This document shows positions 1-10,789 of a DNA stretch of 64,000 nucleotides, in pieces. A model generated the notes under the pieces. It was not told the origin of the DNA and searched no databases. It saw nothing but the letters and a program-made list of their open reading frames with translations. This stretch comes from Phenylobacterium sp. (GTDB lineage: Bacteria; Pseudomonadota; Alphaproteobacteria; Caulobacterales; Caulobacteraceae): the NCBI GenBank assembly GCA_017991675.1, contig JAGOQB010000002.1, forward strand, positions 310,001 through 374,000, written 5' to 3'. Position numbers and translations under genes: made by a program. How positions within the stretch are numbered: position 1 is the stretch's first letter; each line of letters starts with the position of its first letter.

Positions 1-1091
1 GCGACGCCCACGCGTACCTGCGGCTGATCCAGTCGCCGGACGACGACCTGGCCTTCGAGCGGATCGTCAACGTGCCCAAGCGCGGCATCGGCGACACCAC
101 GGTCCAGAAGCTGCTGCAGATCGCCCGCGTGAACGGCGTGCCGGTCATGCAGGCTGCGCGCGAGGCGGTGCAGACCGACGAGCTGGCGGCGCGCACGCGC
201 ACGGCGCTGTCGAATTTCCTGCGCGACCTCGACCGCTGGCGCGGCCAGGCCCAGGCCATCCACCATTCACGCCTGACCGAGCAGGTGTTGGAGGAGAGCG
301 GCTATACCGACGCCCTGCGCCTGGACAAGACGCCGACCGCCCAGACCCGGCTGGAGAACCTGAAGGAACTCGTCCAGTCGATGCAGGCCTTCGACACGCT
401 CGAAAGCTATCTGGAGCACGTGTCGCTGGTGATGGACATGGACCGCGGCCCGCAGGCCGACGCCGTCCAGATCATGACCCTGCACTCGGCCAAGGGCCTG
501 GAATTCCCGCTGGTCTTCCTGCCGGGCTGGGAGGAAGGGGTGTTCCCCTCCCAGCGCAGCATGGACGAGAAGGGCGAGAAGGGCCTCGAGGAGGAGCGCC
601 GCCTGGCCTATGTCGGCATCACCCGGGCCCGCGAGGAGGCGCGGATCTCCTTTGTCGCCAACCGCCAGGTCTACGGCCGCTGGACCAGCCAGCTGCCCAG
701 CCGCTTCGTCGACGAGCTGCCGCTGGAGAACGTCGAGGCCAGCTCCGAGACCGGCTACTACGGCGGCGGGCCGGGCATGCAGCAGCAGCACGGCAGCCGC
801 TGGGACGCGAGCCCGACCTTCGGCGCCGGCTATTCCAGCCCCGGCTGGAAGCGCGCCCAGGAACGGAGCTTCCAAGGCAGCCATCCCGGCCGCGGCGCGG
901 TGATCGAGGGCGAAGGGCGGCTGGTGGTCTCGGAATCCTCGGCCGCCAGCGACTTCAAGCGCGGCCAGCGGGTGTTCCACCAGAAGTTCGGCTACGGGCA
1001 GGTAAAGTCCGTCGACGGCAACAAGCTGACGGTCGCCTTCGACAAGGCCGGCGACAAGAAGGTCATCGACAGCTTCGTCGAAAAGGCCTGA
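1..1091 (+). CDS. uvrD: UvrD/PcrA-type superfamily 1 DNA helicase, C-terminal part (5' end outside window)
   Basis: This is the C-terminal part of an ATP-dependent 3'-5' DNA helicase for repair and replication restart. The reading frame is already open at base 3, so the start lies upstream of the window. Helicase motif V (LHSAKGLEF, near 482-508) and motif VI (EEERRLAYVGITRA, near 590-632) are intact. A low-complexity Gly/Gln/Ser linker follows, then a C-terminal Tudor-like module typical of UvrD/PcrA (RGQRVFHQKFGYGQV, near 960-1004). The choice between UvrD and PcrA cannot be made from this fragment. There is no sign of disruption in the visible part. Confidence 0.93.
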   Translation, partial: DAHAYLRLIQSPDDDLAFERIVNVPKRGIGDTTVQKLLQIARVNGVPVMQAAREAVQTDELAARTRTALSNFLRDLDRWRGQAQAIHHSRLTEQVLEESGYTDALRLDKTPTAQTRLENLKELVQSMQAFDTLESYLEHVSLVMDMDRGPQADAVQIMTLHSAKGLEFPLVFLPGWEEGVFPSQRSMDEKGEKGLEEERRLAYVGITRAREEARISFVANRQVYGRWTSQLPSRFVDELPLENVEASSETGYYGGGPGMQQQHGSRWDASPTFGAGYSSPGWKRAQERSFQGSHPGRGAVIEGEGRLVVSESSAASDFKRGQRVFHQKFGYGQVKSVDGNKLTVAFDKAGDKKVIDSFVEKA

Positions 1092-1163
1092 GGGCGCGGG
1101 CGGCCTTGCCGCCGCCCCTGCCCTGCTTCAGGTTGTTCCCGACAACGTCAGGGAGCGAAGACC

Positions 1164-2069
1164 ATGCCGACGATCACCGCCAACGGGATTGCCCTCTATT
1201 ACGAGGACCATGGTCCGGCCGACGGCGACGTCATCCTGCTGATCATGGGCCTGGGCGCGCAGATGACCCGCTGGCCGCTCGGCTTCATCGAACTGCTGAC
1301 CGCGAACGGCCATCGGGTCGTCGCCTATGACAACCGCGACTGCGGCCTGTCGCACAGGTTCGACGACCTCGGCCCGGCCGACATGCCGGGGCTCTACGCC
1401 TCGCTGATGAAGGGCGAGAAGCCCAACGCGCCCTACCTGGTGTCGGACATGGCCGCCGACGCGGTCGGCCTGCTGGACGCCCTGGGGATCCAGCGCGCGC
1501 ACGTGGTCGGCGCTTCGATGGGCGGAATGATCGCCCAGATGGTCGCCGCCGAGCATCCGGAACGGGTGCTGACCCTGACCTCGATCATGTCGACGACCGG
1601 CAACCCGGCCGTGCCGCCGGCCACGGCCGAGGCGTCCAAGCGCCTGACCGGCGTGGTGCCAGATCCCAAGGCCGATCTCGACGTCTTCCTCGATTACGGC
1701 ATGGCCGGCGCCAAGGTGATCGGCAGCCCCGCCTATCCGGTCGCCGACGTCGAACAACGCGCCCAACTGCTGGCCGACTATCAGCGCGCCTACTATCCGG
1801 TCGGCGTCTCGCGCCAGATGGCCGCCATCGTCGCCAGCGGCGACCGGCGCAAGGCGCTGGCGACCATCACCGCTCCGACCGTGGTGATCCACGGCGCCGA
1901 CGATCCGCTGGTGCAGGTGCAGGGCGGCGAGGACACCGCCGCGACCATTCCGGGGGCCGAACTGCACATCATCCCCGGCATGGGCCACAACCTGCCCCGG
2001 GGACTTTGGAAGTCGGTCGCCGATCTGATCGAACGGGCGACCCGGAAGGCCGGCGTCGGAGCCGCCTAG
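1164..2069 (+). CDS. alpha/beta-fold hydrolase
   Basis: This is a 301-residue cytoplasmic alpha/beta hydrolase of the epoxide hydrolase/esterase/peroxidase superfamily. The nucleophile elbow GASMGG puts the catalytic Ser at 118. The acid is Asp246 or Asp247 (HGADDPL) and the His is 275 (GMGHN). An oxyanion-hole region precedes them near residue 29 (MGLGAQM). There is no signal peptide. The ATG at 1164 follows a GGGAG ribosome site. The substrate cannot be assigned from sequence. The stop codon overlaps the stop of the convergent gene at 2066, so no terminator fits between them. Confidence 0.88.
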   Translation: MPTITANGIALYYEDHGPADGDVILLIMGLGAQMTRWPLGFIELLTANGHRVVAYDNRDCGLSHRFDDLGPADMPGLYASLMKGEKPNAPYLVSDMAADAVGLLDALGIQRAHVVGASMGGMIAQMVAAEHPERVLTLTSIMSTTGNPAVPPATAEASKRLTGVVPDPKADLDVFLDYGMAGAKVIGSPAYPVADVEQRAQLLADYQRAYYPVGVSRQMAAIVASGDRRKALATITAPTVVIHGADDPLVQVQGGEDTAATIPGAELHIIPGMGHNLPRGLWKSVADLIERATRKAGVGAA

Positions 2070-2464
2070 CTCCGCGCACGGGCCTTCAGCAGCTTCGCCG
2101 ACAGCACGCCCAGGCCGGCCACGACCGCGATCGCCCCGCCGACGATCGCGGCGATGCCGGCCGTCTGGCGCACATGCGCCTGGGTCGAGGCGTTCTCGGC
2201 CGCGGCCTTCAGCGCCGGCGGCTGGACCTCGTGGGCGACGGCGCGCTTGAGCGAGACCATGCCCTCGCCTACCGCCGAGACGCGCCAGCCGTGGTCGAGC
2301 CAGGCCTTCTGGTGCGGCTTGTCGGTTCCGATCCACCAGGCCGGCTGCTTGGCCGCCTTCGGCAGGGAGGCGCCCAGCACCATCTCGACCTCGGCGAAAC
2401 TCGCGCGCCAGTCGTCCTCGGCGCGTTGGGCGAGAAAGTCCGAGAGGGGGCTGTACTTGCTCAT
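2066..2464 (-). CDS. DUF7662-like domain protein with C-terminal membrane helix
   Basis: This is a 132-residue protein. Residues 1-62 have a compact conserved-looking block (KYSPLSDFL, then PAWWIGTDKPHQKAWLDHGW), which I recall as the DUF7662 type found in standalone bacterial proteins. A linker follows, then one strongly hydrophobic helix at about 103-125, so the protein is probably a tail-anchored membrane protein. The ATG at 2464 gives MSKYSPL and is preferred over the much longer upstream reading frame, which runs antisense through prmA. The function is unknown. It is convergent with the hydrolase, whose stop codon it shares. Confidence 0.75.
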   Translation of the reverse strand: MSKYSPLSDFLAQRAEDDWRASFAEVEMVLGASLPKAAKQPAWWIGTDKPHQKAWLDHGWRVSAVGEGMVSLKRAVAHEVQPPALKAAAENASTQAHVRQTAGIAAIVGGAIAVVAGLGVLSAKLLKARARS

Positions 2465-2572
2465 GGGCGAAAACCTCGTCACTGGATGCGACATGATGGC
2501 ACGGCCGGGCGCGGAACTGAAACCCGCCCATGCCCCCTCGCCTTTCGCGCGCCCAGCCTCTAAACGGCGCGC

Positions 2573-3439
2573 ATGAGCCAAGACGCCGTTCAGATCATCT
2601 CCCGCGGTCCCCGCGCCGTGGCCGAAGCCGCCGCCGAAGCGATCGACGCCAATCCGCTGCTGGAAGGGGCGACCTATTCGATCCTGGAAGAGGACGAAGA
2701 CCGCAACGTCTGGCGGATCGACGCCTTCCCGACCACGACCGAAGAAGCCGACGGCCTGGTCGCCGCCCTGGCCGAATTCCCCGACATGAAGACGGTGGTC
2801 GAGAAGCTGGCCGACGCCGACTGGCTGGCCATGGCGCTGTCGGGCCTGCCGCCGGTGCGCGCGGGCCGGTTCTTCGTGTTCGGCGCCCATGACAAGGGCC
2901 GCGCCCCGACCAACGCCGTGAACCTGCGCATCGAAGCCGGCGCGGCCTTCGGCACGGGTCACCACGGCACCACCGTCGGCTGTCTGATCGCCTACAACGA
3001 CCTGATCAAGTCGCGCCGCTTCGACAAGGTGCTGGACGTCGGCGCCGGCACCGGCGTGCTGGCCATCGCCGCGGCCCTGACCGGTAGCAAGCTCGCGGTC
3101 GGCACCGACATCGACGGGCCGTCGGTGCGGATCTCCAACGAGAACGCCAAGCTTAACAAGTCGACCGCCCGCTTCGTCCACGCCTCGGGCCTCGGCCACC
3201 AGCTGGTGGCCAAGGCGGCGCCCTACGACCTGGTGTTCGCCAACATCCTGGCCCCGCCGCTGGTGGCCCTGTCGCAGGACATCAAGACAGCGCTGAAGCC
3301 GGGCGGCTTTGCGATCCTCTCGGGCCTGCTGCGCACCCAGGAACGCCGGGTGCTGGCGGCCTACCTGTCCAAGGGCTTCCGCCTGCACCGGCGCATCCAC
3401 CGCGACGCCTGGGCGACGCTGGTCCTGCGCCGGGCCTGA
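2573..3439 (+). CDS. prmA: ribosomal protein L11 methyltransferase PrmA
   Basis: This enzyme uses S-adenosylmethionine to trimethylate amino groups of ribosomal protein L11. At 288 residues it has the normal length. The substrate-binding N-terminal domain covers about residues 1-115. The class I methyltransferase domain shows the family motif GTGHHGTT (127-134), the SAM-binding motif [15 protein letters not shown] (153-167) and NILAPPL (224-230), all diagnostic of PrmA. It starts 108 nt upstream of and divergent from the DUF7662-like gene. The upstream ribosome site is weak, but the N-terminus aligns well with what I expect for alphaproteobacterial PrmA. Confidence 0.94.
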   Translation: MSQDAVQIISRGPRAVAEAAAEAIDANPLLEGATYSILEEDEDRNVWRIDAFPTTTEEADGLVAALAEFPDMKTVVEKLADADWLAMALSGLPPVRAGRFFVFGAHDKGRAPTNAVNLRIEAGAAFGTGHHGTTVGCLIAYNDLIKSRRFDKVLDVGAGTGVLAIAAALTGSKLAVGTDIDGPSVRISNENAKLNKSTARFVHASGLGHQLVAKAAPYDLVFANILAPPLVALSQDIKTALKPGGFAILSGLLRTQERRVLAAYLSKGFRLHRRIHRDAWATLVLRRA

Positions 3440-3447
3440 CGGCAAGG

Positions 3448-4008
3448 CTAGCCGGCTCGCGCGCGCCATTCCGACGCCAGCACGGCGTAGAGATAGGTGT
3501 CGCGCCAGCCGCCGTCGCGTGACGGCTGGTTCTGAAGGATCGTCCCCTCGCGGCGCATGCCGAGCTTTTCCATGATGGCGTAGGAGCCGGCGTTGCGGGT
3601 GTCGCAGGTCGCCCACAGGCGGTGCACGCCGAGCGCCTCGAACGCGTGCGCGGCCAAGGCGTGCGCGGCTTCGTAACCATAGCCCCGCCGCCACCAAGGG
3701 CTGCCGAAGCTGTAGCCGATATCGGCGTTGTGGTGCGGCCAGAGCCCCAGCCGGATCGAGCCGATCACCGTTCCGCTGCCCAGGTGCTGCACCGCCAGGC
3801 CGATGTGGGTTCGCGGGCTCGCCTGCGCGCGATCGATCTCCTCGCCCAGGAAGACCCCGGTCTGCTCCAGCGTGTTGGGGCCCCAGTCCATGTAGCGGAC
3901 GGTCGCGTCGTCGCAGGCATAGGCATGGACGTCGTCGAGATCGTCCGGGGCGAATTCGCGCAGCAGCAGGCGTTCGGTGCGGAGGCTGTAGGGGGGCGTC
4001 GGATCCAT
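3448..4008 (-). CDS. GNAT family N-acetyltransferase (RimJ/RimL type)
   Basis: This is a 186-residue GCN5-related acetyltransferase of the RimJ/RimL-like group, which moves an acetyl group from acetyl-CoA to a protein N-terminus or small amine. It opens with the typical LRTERLLLREF strand and ends with the family block RLWATCDTRNAGSYAIMEKLGM followed by RREG, where the Asn and the LGM turn are the usual C-terminal GNAT features. It is convergent with prmA with only 8 nt between the stops. The substrate is unknown; cytoplasmic. Confidence 0.88.
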   Translation of the reverse strand: MDPTPPYSLRTERLLLREFAPDDLDDVHAYACDDATVRYMDWGPNTLEQTGVFLGEEIDRAQASPRTHIGLAVQHLGSGTVIGSIRLGLWPHHNADIGYSFGSPWWRRGYGYEAAHALAAHAFEALGVHRLWATCDTRNAGSYAIMEKLGMRREGTILQNQPSRDGGWRDTYLYAVLASEWRARAG

Positions 4009-4211
4009 GAGACGTTCCTTTCGAGGGTGAGACCGCTCGGCAGGAGATCGCTTGCATCGCCATCGACCCCGGCCGTCTGCGGCGGGGTCGGCGTTCGTTC
4101 GCTGGGTGGTCTAGCCCACGCGAAGACGCACGGCCCCGAAGGGACCGTTCGAATTCGAGAGGGCGCAGGCGCGATGCATAGCAGCGTTATGCGCCACGCC
4201 CGGCGCCGCGT

Positions 4212-4556
4212 CTAGATTGCGGATTGGGCGGAAAGCTCGGCGCGCCAGTGGCGTTCACGTTCCTTCAGCCAGGTGTCGCGGCCGATCGGGCCGAGTTCCT
4301 CGTCCTGCAACTGTTCGAGGATGACGAACTCGAACCCAGCCTCGCCGCCGGCGGCGTTGTAGGCGCCCTGCATGGCCTTGTTGCGATGGCTGCCCAGGCG
4401 CAGCGAGAACAGCGAGGAGTTGCGCTGGCCGTCCAGATTGCGCGAGGCGCCGACGAAGGTCTCCCCCGTCGACAGGCTGCGCAGCGCGAAGATCCCCACC
4501 GGGACCTTGCGTTCCTTGTACTGGCGTACGGCGTCGCGGCGGCTGGTCTTGTCCAT
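4212..4556 (-). CDS. GIY-YIG nuclease family protein
   Basis: This 114-residue protein has a GIY-YIG-like fold. A variant signature GIF...FVG (VGIFALRSLSTGETFVGAS) is followed by a basic helix (FSLRLGSHRNKAM) and a late Glu (FVILEQL) that would be the metal ligand. Standalone proteins like this are common in Caulobacterales and have no known substrate. The ATG at 4556 is preferred; an in-frame TTG at 4592 would add 12 residues. The 203-nt gap to the GNAT start holds only short GC-rich dyads with no gene. Confidence 0.75.
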   Translation of the reverse strand: MDKTSRRDAVRQYKERKVPVGIFALRSLSTGETFVGASRNLDGQRNSSLFSLRLGSHRNKAMQGAYNAAGGEAGFEFVILEQLQDEELGPIGRDTWLKERERHWRAELSAQSAI

Positions 4557-4667
4557 ACCGACCCAATGGCCCGACCAAGCGGCTTGAGTCAATTATATCC
4601 GGGTAAATTATTTGAGCCGCCGTCGGCGACCGACTCCCCTTAGGCGTCAGAGCCAAGGAGGCCGGAC

Positions 4668-5837
4668 ATGCAGGCGCCAACCATCACTCCCCGCCGCGCG
4701 GTCTGGACCTTGGGCGTGACGCAGCTGATCGGCTATGGCTGCACCAGCTATCTGCCCGCCACCCTGGCCAAGGCCCAAGCGAGCTCGCTGGGCGTCTCCA
4801 CGGCCTTCGTGTTCGGCGCCTATTCCGGCGGCCTGCTGATCTCGGCGCTGCTCGGGCCGGCGGCCGGGCGGGCGGTGGATCGCCATGGCGCGCGCCGGCC
4901 ATTGGCCCTGGGCAGTCTGGTGTTGACGCTGGCCCTCATCGGCATGGCGGCGGCGCAGGACGGCGTTCAGCTGGCGCTGGCCTGGCTGGTGCTCGGCGCG
5001 GGGATGGCGCTGGCCCTCTACGACATCGCTTTCGCAGGCCTGGTCGGCTGGTTCGGTCAGGACGCCCGGCGTTCGATTACCGGCGTGACGCTGATCGCCG
5101 GCTTCGCCAGCACCATCGCCTGGCCGCTGTCGGCCTGGATGGAGGGCGCCTACGGCTGGCGCGCCACCGCCCTGTTCTGGGCGGCGACCAACCTGCTGAT
5201 CGCCCTGCCCCTGCACTGGACCCTGCCGCGCCCGACGCAACCGGCGAGCGCCGCCCATGCCGCTCCGGACGACGTGGACACGCCTGAGCCTGGGGCCGCG
5301 CTGAAGATGGCGCTGCTGGCCACGGCGCTGGCGGTGATGGCGGGGGTCGGCTCGGTGATGGCCGCGCACCTGCCGCCCCTGCTGATCGGACTGGGGGCGA
5401 GCGCCACGGCCGCCATCGCCGCCGGGATGCTGGTCGGCCCGGCCCAGGTGGCGGCCCGGCTGGGCGAGTTCTTCCTGGTCCGCCGCATCCACCCGCTGGT
5501 CTCGGCCCGGGTCGCCGTGTCGATGTTCCCGGCCGGAGCGGCGCTGCTGCTGGTGCTGGGACCGCTGGCCGCTGCGCCGTTCGCGGCCCTCTACGGCGCG
5601 GGCAACGGCCTCTTCACGATCGTACGCGGCACGCTGCCGCTCGTGCTGTTCGGCAGCCGCAACTATGGACGCCGGCTGGGAATGCTCAGCGTGCCCTCGC
5701 GGCTGATCGGAGCGGTCGCGCCGCTGCTGTTCGCCCTCGGGATGGAACGCTCTGCGCAGATGTCGCTGTGGGTGCTGATCATCGCCTGCCTGGGTGCGCT
5801 CGGCTGTCTCTTCGCCCTGCGCAAACCCGCCGCCTAG
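4668..5837 (+). CDS. MFS transporter
   Basis: This is a 389-residue major facilitator protein with about 12 hydrophobic segments and a loop motif GPAAGRAVDRHGARRP between helices 2 and 3 that matches the MFS A-motif. The central cytoplasmic loop is Pro/Ala/Asp-rich (about residues 190-212). It probably exports or imports a small solute in exchange with protons; the substrate is unknown. The start is clear: AAGGAGG sits 7 nt upstream of the ATG. It starts 111 nt from and divergent to the GIY-YIG gene across a locally AT-rich stretch (4590-4620) that likely carries both promoters. Confidence 0.87.
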   Translation: MQAPTITPRRAVWTLGVTQLIGYGCTSYLPATLAKAQASSLGVSTAFVFGAYSGGLLISALLGPAAGRAVDRHGARRPLALGSLVLTLALIGMAAAQDGVQLALAWLVLGAGMALALYDIAFAGLVGWFGQDARRSITGVTLIAGFASTIAWPLSAWMEGAYGWRATALFWAATNLLIALPLHWTLPRPTQPASAAHAAPDDVDTPEPGAALKMALLATALAVMAGVGSVMAAHLPPLLIGLGASATAAIAAGMLVGPAQVAARLGEFFLVRRIHPLVSARVAVSMFPAGAALLLVLGPLAAAPFAALYGAGNGLFTIVRGTLPLVLFGSRNYGRRLGMLSVPSRLIGAVAPLLFALGMERSAQMSLWVLIIACLGALGCLFALRKPAA

Positions 5838-5874
5838 GGTGGCGCAGGGGCTGCCGCGGGACTAAGTTCGCGCC

Positions 5875-7692
5875 ATGCGTCAGACCTTTGATGAAACCAC
5901 CGATCCGTCCTTCGGCCCGAAGCACGTCCCCCTGATCCGCGCGGCGATGAAGGCGCAAGGCTTGGACGGTTTCCTGGTGCCCCACGAGGACGAACACCAG
6001 AACGAATATCTGCCCGAGGCCAACGACCGGCTGGGCTGGGCGACCGGCTTCACCGGCTCGGCCGGCGCCGCAGTGATCCTCGCCGACAAGGCCGCGATCT
6101 TCGTCGACGGCCGCTACACCCTGCAGGTCCGCGACCAGGTGGACGCCGCGACCTTCGAGATTCGTGATCTCGTCGAGGGCGGCGTGCCGGCCTATCTGGA
6201 GACCGCCGCCGCCAAGGGCCAGCTGATCGGCTACGATCCGCGGCTGCACTCGCCGGACGCTTTGGAGCGCCTGAAGGCCGCCGCCGCCAAGGCCGGCGCG
6301 GCGCTTAAACCCGTCGCCGCCAATCCGCTGGACGAGGCCTGGGGCGCCGCGCGCCCGGCCCAGCCGACCGCGCCGGTCGTCCCCCATGCGCTGGAATATG
6401 CGGGCGAAGAGTCTTCGGCCAAGCGGGGCCGCATCGGCCAGCTCCTGGCCGGCAAGAACGCCGACGCCACGGTGCTGACCGCGCCCTCGTCCATCGCTTG
6501 GCTGTTCAATGTCCGCGGCGGCGACGTCATCCGCTCGCCCCTGCCTCTCGGCCAGGCGATCCTGAACCAGGACGGCACGGCGCGGCTGTTCCTCGATCCG
6601 GTCAAGGTCTCGCCGGAGCTGCGGGCCTGGCTGGGCAACGAGGTGCGGCTGGAGACGCCCGACGACCTGCCTGCAGCCCTCGGCGAACTCAAGGGCAAGC
6701 GCGTGCTGGTCGACCCGGGCCAATCGTCGGCCTGGTACTTCGACACCCTGGCCCAGGCCGGCGCCGAGGTCGTGCGCGGTGAAGACCCCTGCGCCCTGCC
6801 GCGGGCCTGCAAGAACCCGGTCGAGATCGCCGGCACGCGCGAGGCCCACGCCCGCGACGGCGTCGCGGTGACCCGCTTCCTGCACTGGGTCGCCACCGAG
6901 GGGCAGAGCCGCATGATCGACGAGGTCGAGGTGGTCACCCGGCTGGAAGGCTTCCGCCAGGACACCGGCGCGCTGAAGGACCTGTCGTTCGACACCATCG
7001 CCGGGGCGGCTTCGAACGGCGCCATCGTCCACTATCGGCCGACCACGCGGCTCAACAAGCAGGCCCAGCAGGGCTCGCTGCTGCTGGTCGACAGCGGCGC
7101 GCAGTATCTCGACGGCACCACCGACATCACCCGCACGGTCGCGATCGGCGAGCCCAGCCAGGAAATGCGCGAACGCTTCACCCTGGTGCTGAAGGGCCAC
7201 CTGGCGCTGGCGGCGATCCGCTTCCCGGCCGGCACCACCGGCTCGGCCCTGGACGCCCTGGCCCGTGCGCCGCTGTGGAACGTCGGCCTCGACTACGACC
7301 ACGGCACCGGCCACGGCGTCGGCTCGTACCTCGGCGTGCACGAGGGCCCGCAGCGGATCTCCAAGCTGCCCAACTTCGTGGCCCTGCGGCCCGGCATGAT
7401 CCTGTCGAACGAGCCCGGCTACTACAAGGAAGGCGCCTACGGCATCCGGATCGAGAACCTGCAGTTCGTCACCGAGCCGTCGGCCATTCCCGGCGCCGAG
7501 CGCGAGATGCTGGGCTTCGAGACCTTGACCCTGGCGCCGATGGACCGCCGGCTGATCGTCGTCGAGCTGCTCTCGCCCCAGGAGCGCGCCCAGATGGACG
7601 CCTATCACGCCCGGGTGCTGGAGGTGGTCGGCCCGCGGGTCGAGCAGCCCGAGGTCCGCGCCTGGCTCGAGGCGGCCTGCGCGCCGCTATAA
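5875..7692 (+). CDS. Xaa-Pro aminopeptidase, M24B family (three-domain type)
   Basis: This cytoplasmic metallopeptidase removes an N-terminal residue that precedes proline. At 605 residues it has the long, eukaryote-like three-domain form: two creatinase-type N-terminal domains and a C-terminal pita-bread domain from about residue 310. Metal ligands are visible as the two Asp in LVDSGAQYLDGTTDITR, the His in GTGHGVGSYLGVHEG, the Glu in NEPGYY and the Glu in MLGFETLTL. It lies 37 nt after the MFS gene on the same strand, so the two may be cotranscribed. A compound palindromic repeat begins 11 nt past its stop. Confidence 0.93.
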   Translation: MRQTFDETTDPSFGPKHVPLIRAAMKAQGLDGFLVPHEDEHQNEYLPEANDRLGWATGFTGSAGAAVILADKAAIFVDGRYTLQVRDQVDAATFEIRDLVEGGVPAYLETAAAKGQLIGYDPRLHSPDALERLKAAAAKAGAALKPVAANPLDEAWGAARPAQPTAPVVPHALEYAGEESSAKRGRIGQLLAGKNADATVLTAPSSIAWLFNVRGGDVIRSPLPLGQAILNQDGTARLFLDPVKVSPELRAWLGNEVRLETPDDLPAALGELKGKRVLVDPGQSSAWYFDTLAQAGAEVVRGEDPCALPRACKNPVEIAGTREAHARDGVAVTRFLHWVATEGQSRMIDEVEVVTRLEGFRQDTGALKDLSFDTIAGAASNGAIVHYRPTTRLNKQAQQGSLLLVDSGAQYLDGTTDITRTVAIGEPSQEMRERFTLVLKGHLALAAIRFPAGTTGSALDALARAPLWNVGLDYDHGTGHGVGSYLGVHEGPQRISKLPNFVALRPGMILSNEPGYYKEGAYGIRIENLQFVTEPSAIPGAEREMLGFETLTLAPMDRRLIVVELLSPQERAQMDAYHARVLEVVGPRVEQPEVRAWLEAACAPL

Positions 7693-7702
7693 CGTTTTCA
7701 AT

Positions 7703-7818
7703 TCCTCCCCTCCTGGGGGAGGTGGATCGATGCGCAGCATCGAGACGGAGGGGGACTGCTGACTCAAGCAAGCCCCCTCAGTCAGCCATTCGGCTGACAG
7801 CTCCCCCAGCGGGGGAGC
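7703..7818. repeat. compound palindromic intergenic repeat, copy 1
   Basis: This 116-nt element is built of nested hairpins: CTCCCCTCCTGGGGGAG at the left, CGATGCGCAGCATCG, GTCAGCCATTCGGCTGAC and GCTCCCCCAGCGGGGGAGC at the right. The left module (TTCCTCCCC, GGGGGAGGTGGATCG, GAGACGGAGGGGG) and the right module (CCCCCTC, then GACAGCTCCCCCAGCGGGG) recur at 10,654-10,776 with a different centre. It is probably a REP-type extragenic palindrome and may stop transcripts of the flanking convergent genes. Confidence 0.8.
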
Positions 7819-7827
7819 ATCGAGGAC

Positions 7828-8238
7828 CTATTCACCCGCCATCTTCAGGATCGTCGCCCACTCGGCGTCGCTGACCGGCGAGACCGACAGCCGCCCCTGG
7901 CGCAGCATGGCCATCTCCGACAGCGCCGGATTGGCCTTCATGTCCGCCAGGGTGACGGACGTCTTCAGCTTGCGCACGGGGGTCAGTTCGACGGCGACGA
8001 ACTTGCCGGTCGGATCGCTGGCGTCGGGAAACGCCTCCTTGGCGACCTGGGCGATCGCCACGACGTCCTTGCCCGCCTGGGAGTGGTAGAAGAACACCTG
8101 GTCGCCGACCTTCATCGACTTCAGGTGCGAGGCGGCGGCGAAGTTGCGCACCCCGTCCCAGGTCGTGCGCCCGTCGCGCTCGAGGTCGGCGTAGGAATAG
8201 GTGTCCGGTTCGGACTTCACGAGCCAGTGCGACGCCAC
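7828..8238 (-). CDS. EVE domain-containing protein
   Basis: This 136-residue protein is a single EVE (PUA-like) domain of the YTH/thymocyte-protein-1 type, which binds modified bases in DNA or RNA. It starts with the diagnostic HWLVKSEPDTYSYADLERDG and has the WDGVRNFAA and VGDQVFFYHS blocks. The start is a GTG with an excellent AAGGAGG site 6 nt upstream, followed by ASHWLVK. EVE proteins occur near restriction and antiphage genes, but no such genes are nearby here, so a housekeeping role is more likely. Confidence 0.9.
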   Translation of the reverse strand: MASHWLVKSEPDTYSYADLERDGRTTWDGVRNFAAASHLKSMKVGDQVFFYHSQAGKDVVAIAQVAKEAFPDASDPTGKFVAVELTPVRKLKTSVTLADMKANPALSEMAMLRQGRLSVSPVSDAEWATILKMAGE

Positions 8239-8305
8239 GGCGATCCTCCTTGTGCCTTACCCAAGGTTGGGGACTGGGCGTCCCCGCGGCAAGTCCGGCC
8301 GACGC

Positions 8306-10648
<2,343 letters not shown>

Positions 10649-10653
10649 CTAGT

Positions 10654-10776
10654 TCCTCCCCCTCTGGGGGAGGTGGATCGCCGTAGGCGAGACGGAGGGG
10701 GCCTACTCTCAGGGCCGCTTGAGCCCAAGTCCCCCTCGGCCGGCCATACGGCCGACAGCTCCCCCAGCGGGGGAGC
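10654..10776. repeat. compound palindromic intergenic repeat, copy 2
   Basis: This 123-nt element lies between recN and ligA. It has the same left module (TTCCTCCCC, GGGGGAGGTGGATCG, GAGACGGAGGGGG) and right module (CCCCCTC, a GGC/GCC arm pair, then GACAGCTCCCCCAGCGGGG) as the element at 7,703-7,818, in the same orientation. The centre differs. The conserved ends and variable middle point to a dispersed repeat family. Confidence 0.8.
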
Positions 10777-10789
10777 GACAGAGCCAGCG

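Noticed and set aside
2066-4063. A 665-codon minus-strand frame covering prmA and the GNAT gene
   Set aside because: Only its last 132 codons (from the ATG at 2,464) look like protein. The rest is antisense to prmA or out of frame with the GNAT gene.
5779-7608. A 609-codon minus-strand frame antisense to the Xaa-Pro aminopeptidase gene
   Set aside because: The plus-strand frame has intact M24B motifs. The antisense frame has Arg/Gly/Ala-rich composition with no motif and is a GC-bias shadow.
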